A program made the translations under genes and the position numbers. From Clostridia bacterium (GTDB lineage: Bacteria; Bacillota; Clostridia; Oscillospirales; Acutalibacteraceae), in contig JAFQKB010000047.1 of assembly GCA_017397125.1 (NCBI GenBank), positions 100,732-153,366 of the forward strand: DNA of 52,635 nucleotides. Direction: 5' to 3'. Under the pieces are notes generated by a model, which saw only the letters and a list, made by a program, of their open reading frames with translations, had not been told where the DNA came from and did no database searches. How positions within the stretch are numbered: position 1 is the stretch's first letter; each line of letters begins with the position of its first letter. Below, piece after piece: positions 6,657 through 14,929 of the stretch.

Positions 6657-7943
6657 TTATTCTTCGTTCAGGCCGCGAACCTTTCGCTGGTACCGATAAA
6701 ACTGCTCGTACAGTGTCTCGGTCTCTTCCAGGCCAAGTTGTTTCGCGTTCTTTCCAGGCTCGTTGAGCATACCCGTGTACTGATAGCCGTAGACCTGCTC
6801 CAGCATATCGTAGTCATGGATCTCCTTGAGCAGACCCTCGAAATCCTTGGGACGCAGAGCACCGTTATCAAAGGGGAACTGGAAGATCTCCATATCCACC
6901 CAGAAATGCACGTCCCACTTCTTACACATCTCCGCGATCTGGGGGATGTTGTTTTCGCTCCGGGCGAAGGCAAAGGGGATGAGAATATCCAGATTCTGCA
7001 TGATCCCCTTCCACTCCTCCTGGTAGAGGTGCATATCGATGTTGTTGGGGGCCAGAGCCACCGGCTTGGTGGGAGCCAGCCGATGAGCAAAAGCGGTAAA
7101 CTCGCGGAAGAAATTCTGAATATCCTTATACTTCTCGTCCGGTACCGGAGGGTAGCCGTAATACAAGGCGCCCATAATCTCCTCAGAGACGTAGAAACCG
7201 TAAAAGGAGTGGTGATGGCCGTACCTCTCAAACAACTCGGTGGCCACCCGCTTGTGCCATTTCAGGGACTCGGGAGAGAAATCGAACCAGGCGTACAGAC
7301 CCACACCGGGGAACACCGCCATACCACACTCGTCCGCAGCGGACAGAATGGCCTCCAGCGGATCATTCTCCTTCATATTGGGGCGGCGAGGCGCATACTG
7401 GCTATCGTAAAATGCTTCACCGTCGTAGGTATCCGCCGTCATATCGTGCTGGTGCACGTAGTGGGTGCTGTCAAACATATTCTGGATCAGCACGGTGGTG
7501 ATGCCCAGACGGTGCATGGAGAATACGTGCTCTCGCCAATCCTCGTCGGTCATCAGCTCCAGCCCGTCCTTAAAATACCGGGACTCCGTGGGACTCCAAT
7601 GGCGGATGCTGATCCAGCAGCCATCCAGCAGACAGGTGGAGTGAACGTCCGACTGCACGATCTCGTAGGGCTGGCGGAGCACCTCCACCGTCTCCCCCAG
7701 ATCGTTCTCAAAACTCAATTCCCATTCGAACTGGCCGAGGAAGCCCTCGGTGCTGGGATAGGCCTTCACCAGCTCCAAAGCGGGCTTTACCTCGTAATGA
7801 CCAACCTCGACACGGCGGCCGTCCGGCCAGACAGCCGCCACGCGGACCTGACGGCAGTTGTCTGCCGCCAGGCGGAATTCCACCCGCCCATTACTGGATA
7901 CGCGGCGGGAGGGAACCGGGGTAAAATAACACTGTGTTGTCAT
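6657..7943 (-). CDS. DUF4434-type putative TIM-barrel glycoside hydrolase-like protein
   Basis: This 428-residue protein has no signal peptide and is probably cytoplasmic. Residues ~1-100 form a beta-rich domain (FTPVPSRR..., with an FEWELSFEN strand). Residues ~105-420 look like a TIM barrel of the DUF4434 type, with LDGCWISIRHW, LGITTVLIQNMF, GVGLYAWFDF, HSFYGFYVSEEIMGALYYG and VALAPNNIDMH. In DUF4434 proteins the FYGFYVSEE strand end carries acidic residues placed like those of retaining glycosidases. No biochemical role is established for the family. It is the last gene of the 12-gene operon, 17 bp after the binding-protein gene. A role in hydrolysing the imported oligosaccharide is inference. 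Confidence 0.7.
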   Translation of the reverse strand: MTTQCYFTPVPSRRVSSNGRVEFRLAADNCRQVRVAAVWPDGRRVEVGHYEVKPALELVKAYPSTEGFLGQFEWELSFENDLGETVEVLRQPYEIVQSDVHSTCLLDGCWISIRHWSPTESRYFKDGLELMTDEDWREHVFSMHRLGITTVLIQNMFDSTHYVHQHDMTADTYDGEAFYDSQYAPRRPNMKENDPLEAILSAADECGMAVFPGVGLYAWFDFSPESLKWHKRVATELFERYGHHHSFYGFYVSEEIMGALYYGYPPVPDEKYKDIQNFFREFTAFAHRLAPTKPVALAPNNIDMHLYQEEWKGIMQNLDILIPFAFARSENNIPQIAEMCKKWDVHFWVDMEIFQFPFDNGALRPKDFEGLLKEIHDYDMLEQVYGYQYTGMLNEPGKNAKQLGLEETETLYEQFYRYQRKVRGLNEE

Positions 7944-7960
7944 AGAGTGTTTACGTCCTT

Positions 7961-9262
7961 TCAGAGCAAAGCGTTGGCGTCATCCAGCATCTTTTGATAG
8001 TTGGTTTCGTACTCACCGATAACCTTGTTGATATCCTCACCCTGACGGACATACCACAGCAGGTAGAAGGCGCCGAAGCCCTGCTCCAGGACACCGTCCG
8101 TATAGGAAGGAATGAACAGATCCTGAGCCAGAGTCTCGTACAGCTCTTTGCTGCCCTCGGCCAGCAGATCGTCCTTAGAGCCCTCATCCTCGTGCTGATA
8201 CTTGCCGATCAGATCGATCAGCATACCGGCGGTATAGGGCGCGTCGGTGCCGCTGGAGATGGCAAAGCCGGTGGAGTGACCGAAATTCTTCTTTTCCGGG
8301 TTATTGGGGCCATACGGGAAGGGAGCCACGCCAAAGTCCAGAGAGATGTCGCCGGCGTTTTTCAGCGCGGTAAAATCGTCCTCCTCATAGGCGTAGGCAC
8401 CGTGGAACACGGCACGGCCCTTGAGGAACTTGTTCTGTCCGGTGACGTAGCCAACACCGCAGACGGGGTTGGTGTAGAAAATATCCTGCACCAACTCCAG
8501 AGTCTTGCGCATCTCAGGGGACTTGATGTTCAGCTTATACTTGCCGTCCACAAAATCCACAGCGGCGCACATATTGGTGGCCTGGAACACCTCGTCAAAC
8601 ATATTCTCGATACCGACGACGTTCGCCTCTTCGTCGTAGCACTCGCGGCAGATCTCCACAAACTTATCCCAGGTCCAGTTGCCGGCCTTGTACAGGTCCA
8701 TAGGCTCATCCGCACCATAGCCATTGTTAATGAGCAGGTCACGGTTGTAGTACATCACATAGGCAGTGGCGGTCACGTGACCGGCATAATACTTGCCGTC
8801 AAACTTGACATAGTCGTCCATTACGGAGATCTGATGCCAGGGCTGGGTCAGATCGATGTACTCATCCACAGCCTTCATATAGCCCTTCTGATACATATTC
8901 AGATATTCGCTGATGGAAACGTAGAACACGTCGATGGGGTCCTTAGCCGCAACCTGGGCAGCCACCTTCTGGCTCCAGGTCTGATCGCCCACGGCCTGCA
9001 TGATCTCGACCTCTTTGCCGTACTTGGTCTTCAGCTCGTTGATTGCCTTGTAATAGGGGCTGTTCTCATCAGTGCCGTCGTAGCCGGGCACGATAAAGCT
9101 GATGGTCTTGGGCTCCGCCAGAATCTTGGCGTCGCGGTCAGAAGCGGACAGACCCGGGTTGCCTGCAGGCTTGTCATCGGGATCGCCGCCACAGGCGCAG
9201 AGACTCAACAGCATCAGGACAGAGAATAAAACAGCCAACCAACGTTTTGCTTTCAATTTCAT
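7961..9262 (-). CDS. Sugar ABC transporter substrate-binding lipoprotein (family 1)
   Basis: This 433-residue extracellular binding protein has signal peptide MKLKAKRWLAVLFSVLMLLS followed by lipobox LCAC-G, Cys24 being the lipid attachment site. The body has typical family-1 features: DVFYVSISEYLNMYQKG, YYAGHVTATAYVMYYNRDLL, and AGNWTWDKFVEIC, a signature seen in sugar-binding proteins. The ATG at 9262 is preferred over a longer frame because GGAG lies upstream and the signal peptide starts here. It sits 35 bp after the glycosidase-like lipoprotein gene. It is likely the partner of the permease pair at 10771-12608. The two orphan binding proteins at 35082 and 37875 share the W-x-WD-x-F signature, so related ligands are possible. 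Confidence 0.88.
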   Translation of the reverse strand: MKLKAKRWLAVLFSVLMLLSLCACGGDPDDKPAGNPGLSASDRDAKILAEPKTISFIVPGYDGTDENSPYYKAINELKTKYGKEVEIMQAVGDQTWSQKVAAQVAAKDPIDVFYVSISEYLNMYQKGYMKAVDEYIDLTQPWHQISVMDDYVKFDGKYYAGHVTATAYVMYYNRDLLINNGYGADEPMDLYKAGNWTWDKFVEICRECYDEEANVVGIENMFDEVFQATNMCAAVDFVDGKYKLNIKSPEMRKTLELVQDIFYTNPVCGVGYVTGQNKFLKGRAVFHGAYAYEEDDFTALKNAGDISLDFGVAPFPYGPNNPEKKNFGHSTGFAISSGTDAPYTAGMLIDLIGKYQHEDEGSKDDLLAEGSKELYETLAQDLFIPSYTDGVLEQGFGAFYLLWYVRQGEDINKVIGEYETNYQKMLDDANALL

Positions 9263-9297
9263 TATGCTCGCTCCTTTTTCGTATATATTCAAACCTG

Positions 9298-10764
9298 TCA
9301 ACCAGCCAACTGGGTGATCAGGTAGGCTGCCATACAAACCTTCGCCGCATCGGCATTATACAGAGGATAGGCGTGGCGCTTCATGACCTTTTCGTAGAGA
9401 GACATATAAGTCTTTACGCGGTCTATATCCCCCATCATCGCCGCTGTATACACATTAGAACCCCAATAGAAGGTATCCGGAATATTGAAATTCTCCCAAT
9501 CGTAATGCTGACAGAAGCTGTCGTACAGATCATTGGCACGGTCGCCGGAGGGATCGATCAGACCGTGGATGATCGGGAACAGCTGGCAGGTGGCCGAGGG
9601 GTAGAAATTGCTCCAGCTAAATTTATAGGCGATCTCGCCGCCCTCTCCCAGAGCCGGTTGGTAATATTCGCCGCTCTTATTCCACATCTGCTCTTCAATG
9701 CAGCGGGCCACATCGGCGGCGCCCTTTTCCAGCTTGTCCTGGGTGGTTTTTGCCTCCGGATAGGCAGGGACCAACACATCCTTAAACAGCTTGGCGCCCG
9801 CCACCATACCCTCGTATACCTCACAGTTGTCCATCAGGTATTTGATGCGGTAGTCCGGCTTGGCCAGGGTCAGGCCGTTCGCCATAGTGGCGAACATGGC
9901 CGAAACAATGCGCTCGATGTCTTTATAATTTTCCTTGATGTACTTGGTGTCGCCGGTCTTTTCCACATACTTCTGCAGTACCATCAGGAATGTGGCCGCA
10001 TAGGAGTCGGTGGAGTCGTAAGACTTTTTGCCGTTTCCATCCAACAGGATCGTCTCGCCGGTCACTTTACCGCCGGACACGTGAACGTAATAATCGTAGA
10101 TGGTGCCATCCACGCCGTTATGATCGGTTCTGGCGGTGTTGAGATGCTCAAAGTGCCAATCCATATACCGCTTGACCACGTCCGCGTACAGATCCGCCTG
10201 GTTCAGCAGCGAAAGGGCAACAAAATCAGAGAAATAGGGCGTAACCTTGACCTGGCCATTCTTCTCGGCCGTCATCGGCAGAGCACCGTTATCCAGCTGC
10301 ATCGAGGCAAGCCAAGCGTTTTCGCTATCCACAATCGACTGATACCAGGCCATCTCACTATCCTCCAGATGAATCGTCTTACCCGTAGTGGTGGTGGTAG
10401 GCTTTTGCGTGGTAGTAGAGGTGGTCGGCTTGGTCGAGACAGTGGTATTGGTGGTGCTGCTGGCGGACGGCACTTTTGTGCCGGATGTGGTGGTCTCGCT
10501 CGTTGCAGAGCCTGTGGTAGCGGAGGTGTTCGTCCCCTGGGTGGTGGTCTGCACATCGCCGGTCTGAGTCACACCCGGGCCATCCCCAGTATCCGTGGTG
10601 GTATCGTCGGACGGTAGCCCGGACGTACCCGACGTACTGTCCGTGGAGACGTCAGAGCCATCGATGCTCACATCCCCCACCGAGCTGTCCGTATCGGGCT
10701 TCGGCTTACCGCAGGCGGACAGAACAAGAGAGAAAGCCAGCAAAACAAGCAATAATCTTTTCAT
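9298..10764 (-). CDS. Lipoprotein with Thr-rich tether and (alpha/alpha)-toroid glycosidase-like domain
   Basis: This 488-residue surface lipoprotein has a signal peptide ending LVLSAC-GK (Cys18). A ~105-residue Ser/Thr/Asp-rich tether containing GDVSIDGSDVSTD and KPTTSTTTQKPTTTTT follows. From ~residue 125 a mainly helical domain begins (MAWYQSIVDSENAWLASMQ, DSTDSYAATFLMVLQKYVE, SWSNFYPSATCQLFPII, DTFYWGSNVYTAAMMGD). This helix-hairpin pattern with D-x-x-DS-Y resembles six-hairpin glycosidases, although no exact family could be assigned. The ATG at 10764 is chosen because GGGG lies 9 bp upstream; the ATG at 10770 is too close. It would be displayed on the outer face of the membrane next to the transporter. 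Confidence 0.7.
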   Translation of the reverse strand: MKRLLLVLLAFSLVLSACGKPKPDTDSSVGDVSIDGSDVSTDSTSGTSGLPSDDTTTDTGDGPGVTQTGDVQTTTQGTNTSATTGSATSETTTSGTKVPSASSTTNTTVSTKPTTSTTTQKPTTTTTGKTIHLEDSEMAWYQSIVDSENAWLASMQLDNGALPMTAEKNGQVKVTPYFSDFVALSLLNQADLYADVVKRYMDWHFEHLNTARTDHNGVDGTIYDYYVHVSGGKVTGETILLDGNGKKSYDSTDSYAATFLMVLQKYVEKTGDTKYIKENYKDIERIVSAMFATMANGLTLAKPDYRIKYLMDNCEVYEGMVAGAKLFKDVLVPAYPEAKTTQDKLEKGAADVARCIEEQMWNKSGEYYQPALGEGGEIAYKFSWSNFYPSATCQLFPIIHGLIDPSGDRANDLYDSFCQHYDWENFNIPDTFYWGSNVYTAAMMGDIDRVKTYMSLYEKVMKRHAYPLYNADAAKVCMAAYLITQLAG

Positions 10765-10770
10765 AAACAT

Positions 10771-11691
10771 TTACCCCACAATACCTGTTCTCTCAATGCC
10801 TTCTGTGAAATGCTTCTGAACCAGTACATAAACGGCCGTGATGGGCAGCACCACGATGAGGCAGGCTGCCGCCAGGATGGATGCGCGCAGGATCTTAAGG
10901 TCGGCGCTGATGGCCTGGCCGGTGAGATACTGCATATTGGAATCCAGCGTGGTACCCACCGAGGTGATGGCCACCGACAGCGGATAATTGCCGTTGAGCA
11001 ACATACCAAACATAGAGAAATCGTTGTAATACCAAACCAGGGACAACACCGACACGGTGAGAATGGCCGATTTGATATTGGGTACCATCACCCGCAGAAA
11101 GGTCTGCAGCGGATTACAGCCGTCGATAAAGGCAGCCTCCTCCAGCTCCTTGGGCATGGTGCGGAAGAACTGGCGGATGATGAATATGTACAGTGCGGAA
11201 CGGATGCCCACGCCAAACAGCGCCTGGATGTAGAACTGCCAGACGGTATTGATGAGCTTGAGCTCCGACATCAGCACATACACCGGAATGATATAGCAAT
11301 CCGACGGCACGATGATGTTGAACAGCAGCAAAGCAAACAAAATGGGTAGACCGGGCAGCTTGAAGCGGGCAAAGCCATAGGCAATAAACACGCAGGACAC
11401 TACCTGCAGAGCCACGCAGGGCAAAACCAGCACCAAGGTGTTTTTGAGCGCCTCGCCATAGTTCATCAGGTCAAAGGCTTTTTGAAAATTGAACCAGTTC
11501 ATACCGGTGGGCAACCACACCACGGTAGCGTCCAGGGTGTCGGACACCGACATAAACGAGGAGGAGATCATAAACAGCAGCGGATAGAGGGTCACATAAC
11601 CGACACCCAGCAGAAAAACAGTGCGAATCAATCCGCCTCCGATACGAAGCAAATGCCGCTTGTACAATACAGATCTTCTAGACCAGTCCAT
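10771..11691 (-). CDS. Carbohydrate ABC transporter permease (MalG type)
   Basis: This 306-residue inner-membrane permease has about six membrane helices. The EAA loop reads ELEEAAFIDGCNPLQTFLRVMVP, matching the EAA---G---------I/L-P consensus that contacts the ATPase. PLLFMISSSFMS near the N-terminus is typical of the MalG/CUT1 class. AAGGAGG lies 7 bp before the ATG. It sits 20 bp after the MalF-type gene, its heterodimer partner. The locus has no ATPase, so a shared MsmK/UgpC-type ATPase elsewhere is expected. Confidence 0.92.
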   Translation of the reverse strand: MDWSRRSVLYKRHLLRIGGGLIRTVFLLGVGYVTLYPLLFMISSSFMSVSDTLDATVVWLPTGMNWFNFQKAFDLMNYGEALKNTLVLVLPCVALQVVSCVFIAYGFARFKLPGLPILFALLLFNIIVPSDCYIIPVYVLMSELKLINTVWQFYIQALFGVGIRSALYIFIIRQFFRTMPKELEEAAFIDGCNPLQTFLRVMVPNIKSAILTVSVLSLVWYYNDFSMFGMLLNGNYPLSVAITSVGTTLDSNMQYLTGQAISADLKILRASILAAACLIVVLPITAVYVLVQKHFTEGIERTGIVG

Positions 11692-11711
11692 GGATGACCC
11701 TCCTTTCCGTT

Positions 11712-12608
11712 TTATTCAGAAGAATAGAATGCAACACGGGACATGATCCAGCTGACCAGTCCCACCACCGCCAGCACACAGATACAATAGATCATACCCA
11801 CCGTGGCGCTGTAAGCGTAGTTGTTGTCGGTGTAATAGCTATTGATGGTCTGTATGATGAGGTTATCGTAATCGGTAAACCCGTCGATGAGCGTATAAAT
11901 GATGACCACAACCAGCGTGGGCGACAAGGTGGGCAGCGTGATCTTCCAGAATTTTTCCCACGCCGTGGCGCCCTCCATCATGGCCACCTCATAGAAGCTG
12001 CCGGGGATGGTGTTCAGCGCAGCCAGCATCAGCAATATCTGCACACCGGATTTCCACATCAGATCGAATATCTCGTTGATGATGGAGGTGATGCTCTCCA
12101 ATATCTTCTCCGGCACACCCAGATCTGCAAAAACCAGAGTCAGATCCGGCGCCTGGAATAGGTAGGTGGTGGTTTCGGCGCCCACAGAGCCATTCATCAT
12201 CACCTGATTCTCTAATATGCTGATGACCGGGCCGGAGGCAATGATGACCGGGAGAAAGAACACCGCACGGGCCAGCCCCCGCATGGGAAATTCGGCCCGC
12301 AGCACCAGCGCGATCATGGTGCTGAAGGTTATGATGAGCAGGGTGCTGGGAATGGTCTCCAGCAACGAGGTGACCAGATTATTCAGGAAGTACGAATCCT
12401 TGGTAAAAAAGTGCAGATAGTTCTCAAAGCCAACCGGGTTGGCCTCAAAGCCGTCAGCGCCCACAACCAGCTTGCTGAAGGAGTATATGCCGGTCTGGAT
12501 CATAGGCCACAAGAAAAACACGGCAATGCCCAACAGCCAGGGCGCCAGAAAGATCCAGCCCCATCTGGAGCGCTGCTTTTCCAACGATCGAAATGCGCTT
12601 TTTCTCAT
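11712..12608 (-). CDS. Carbohydrate ABC transporter permease (MalF type)
   Basis: This 298-residue permease is of the CUT1 MalF class. WGWIFLAPWLLGIAVFFLWP is the usual first membrane segment. The EAA loop is FYEVAMMEGATAWEKFWKITLP. The ATG at 12608 follows GGAGGAACGAACCG; longer in-frame starts lack a ribosome site and read through the preceding gap. The family commonly precedes its MalG partner, as here. It is the second MalF/MalG pair of the operon, and the other lies at 17036-18869. Confidence 0.92.
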   Translation of the reverse strand: MRKSAFRSLEKQRSRWGWIFLAPWLLGIAVFFLWPMIQTGIYSFSKLVVGADGFEANPVGFENYLHFFTKDSYFLNNLVTSLLETIPSTLLIITFSTMIALVLRAEFPMRGLARAVFFLPVIIASGPVISILENQVMMNGSVGAETTTYLFQAPDLTLVFADLGVPEKILESITSIINEIFDLMWKSGVQILLMLAALNTIPGSFYEVAMMEGATAWEKFWKITLPTLSPTLVVVIIYTLIDGFTDYDNLIIQTINSYYTDNNYAYSATVGMIYCICVLAVVGLVSWIMSRVAFYSSE

Positions 12609-12634
12609 CGGTTCGTTCCTCCTTTCCTTTTGGA

Positions 12635-14890
12635 TCAATAGCCGCCGGTGACAAATCCGCCGGCCGGTATCTGACTCTCGCCCGCAGCATACGCCGCATC
12701 CGTGTAGTTGACCAGCGCCCACGCACCGTTCTCAAACTCGGTGCGATACACTCCTGCAGACAACTCCTGGTGTGAGGTTACGGCCTGACCGCTGACGGCG
12801 GCCAGGTACGGAGCCAGCTGTACGTATTGGTCGGCCGCCCGGTCCAGCCAATGGGCCGCCGTGATGTAGTTGTATTGCTCGCCGGCGGTATTCTTCAGCT
12901 GGGTGGTGTTCTGCCAGCCCAGCGTGTAGGTCAGGCCGATACCGCTCTCCACCGCCTGCAGCACACGGATATTCCCCTCGCCGTCGTTGACGGGAGGTAC
13001 ACTCATATCCACCAGTCCGTGCAGCGCAATGGCGTAGAACGGAACCGCCCGTTCCTCGCAGAGGAATCGGCTGTGCTCCACCGGCACGCTCTGCACCGTG
13101 GTGGCATACGGCAGGGCGTAGGCATTGGCCCCATTCAGCAGCAGACCGTTCTCCGCCTGGGCGGCTACAGCCGCTATGGTCTTTTCCCACATAGCCTGGG
13201 CAGAGCCGCGGTCCAGGGGATCGTCGCCAAAGTGGGAATAGATGGTCTCTCCCATGCCGCGCAGAGACAGCCCGGTCATACCGGCAGGCTGCCACCGCTT
13301 GGTATACTTAGCGGTCCAGCGGTCCACCAGTTCGGTCAGACGCACCGGATTGAGCATAAAGATTTTGTCCGTATCGGTTCTCAGCCGATAGGTGCTCAGA
13401 TAAAAATTCTGCCGAGTCAGCGGCTCCTTTTTGACGTTCTGGGCCGTGGAATACAGGGTGGAATAACCGGGCTGATTGTGCATCAGTTCGGTAAAATTCA
13501 AATCGAAGTACAGGGACACGCCGTCCGGCAAGCTGCTGAGCAGCTTCTGCAGGCCGGACCGGCCACCCAACCGGGTCTCCGCCTTCATATCCGAGGTAAG
13601 ACGGCCCTCTGTGCCGTCTTTATACCAATAGAGATAGTCCAGAGACAGTTCATCGACGCCTCGCTCCCGGAGAGCCGCAATCAACGACAGGGTATCCGCA
13701 TAGGTGGTCACGGGCAACACCCGGTCCACCGGGATACCGAGGATGCTTTCCTCGTGCATCACGCCGCCGATCACCTGCACCTGCAGGGCCGAAGAATCGG
13801 CAGAAGCAGTCATACCCTTTTCGTCCAGCAGATACTGGCGGTAGGCATTGGCCATACCCACATAATCCGCTGTCTCCGGCATACGGTATTCCATCATGAA
13901 CGCATCCAGCTGACAACTGGCCGGCTCAAACATATTGGCCTGGGTGGACTCAAAGGTGCGCTGCCCCACGTCCACCAGCAGCCGCTCACGGTAGATAAAC
14001 TCCGCATACACCGTGGTAAAGGGAGAGCGTTTGGTAGCCGTCTCGGCAGCCACACGGGCACGGGCGTCGCCCTGGGTGATGATACCCAACACCGCTGCGT
14101 TGGTGTTGGTCACACCAAACACCGGCAGACGGGCGATCTGGGTAGGTGCCTTGCCGGTAGACTGTCCCACCGCCACATCGTCGCCGTAAATACGCTGGCT
14201 GTAATTGGCCAGACCGTACTCAAAGGGTATGATCGCGCCGCTGCCGTCCGGCACCAGCACGTAGCCGTCTGTCTGAACCGGGCCGGCGCCAAAATTGGGC
14301 AGGGGCAGGATCTCAGTAAGCTTGATGGAAGGTGTGGACTCCTGAATATCCGCCAGAGGCACGCGCACACGCAGTCCCTGGTCACCCAGGGTCAGCTCCA
14401 GCGGAACCAAAAAGCCCTCGTTGGCAAAATGAAAATCATAGCGAACACCGTCGGTGATCGTTTTGGCAGCAAAATTGCCTCTGGTCACACAGCCTGCAGC
14501 GCTGTTGACCTCCGTGATGTTGGAATCGCGATCGGCATACCGGATATTGAGCATAGAGGACAGCTCTAATCTGGCTGCATTCTTCAGGTCGGGCATATCC
14601 TCCATGCCCTCAGGACGACTGCTGATGTACGCACCGTCCGCTTTGCGCTCCAACCGGATGGTGGGGTCACAGAGATTAGCGTACAGTATATAGGTGTCGT
14701 TTTCCGCCACCTTTTCCAGTGCGTCCGTCTCCCCTACCTGTGCGGTGAAAGAGATCGGAACCTTTTCTTCCTTCTGTGCCGCATCCAGATCACCGGTGCG
14801 GGACGCCATAGACAGCATCACCGCCGCCAGCGCCACCACCGCAACACCCACAATGGCGCGGGGGATTATGGATTTCCAGTTTAGTTTCAT
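12635..14890 (-). CDS. DUF5696-type membrane-anchored protein
   Basis: This 751-residue protein has a single N-terminal membrane anchor (about residues 13-31, IVGVAVVALAAVML) and a large extracytoplasmic body. Residues ~45-330 are beta-rich (RLERKADGAYISSRPEG, VPDGSGAIIPFEYGL). Residues ~380-680 look like a (beta/alpha) barrel: ELSLDYLYWYKDGTEGR, VSLYFDLNFTEL, LSLRGMGETIYSHFGDD, GLLLNGANAYALPYA and VPFYAIALHGLVD. The layout fits DUF5696 proteins, which by family knowledge are found beside sugar ABC permeases in Paenibacillus and Clostridia but have no assigned activity. An extracellular glycoside hydrolase role is an inference from the barrel-like pattern and acidic strand ends. It is followed after 26 bp by the MalF-type gene. 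Confidence 0.7.
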   Translation of the reverse strand: MKLNWKSIIPRAIVGVAVVALAAVMLSMASRTGDLDAAQKEEKVPISFTAQVGETDALEKVAENDTYILYANLCDPTIRLERKADGAYISSRPEGMEDMPDLKNAARLELSSMLNIRYADRDSNITEVNSAAGCVTRGNFAAKTITDGVRYDFHFANEGFLVPLELTLGDQGLRVRVPLADIQESTPSIKLTEILPLPNFGAGPVQTDGYVLVPDGSGAIIPFEYGLANYSQRIYGDDVAVGQSTGKAPTQIARLPVFGVTNTNAAVLGIITQGDARARVAAETATKRSPFTTVYAEFIYRERLLVDVGQRTFESTQANMFEPASCQLDAFMMEYRMPETADYVGMANAYRQYLLDEKGMTASADSSALQVQVIGGVMHEESILGIPVDRVLPVTTYADTLSLIAALRERGVDELSLDYLYWYKDGTEGRLTSDMKAETRLGGRSGLQKLLSSLPDGVSLYFDLNFTELMHNQPGYSTLYSTAQNVKKEPLTRQNFYLSTYRLRTDTDKIFMLNPVRLTELVDRWTAKYTKRWQPAGMTGLSLRGMGETIYSHFGDDPLDRGSAQAMWEKTIAAVAAQAENGLLLNGANAYALPYATTVQSVPVEHSRFLCEERAVPFYAIALHGLVDMSVPPVNDGEGNIRVLQAVESGIGLTYTLGWQNTTQLKNTAGEQYNYITAAHWLDRAADQYVQLAPYLAAVSGQAVTSHQELSAGVYRTEFENGAWALVNYTDAAYAAGESQIPAGGFVTGGY

Positions 14891-14929
14891 ACCGATCTCC
14901 TCCTTTCCACAAAAATCAGTACAGACTTA

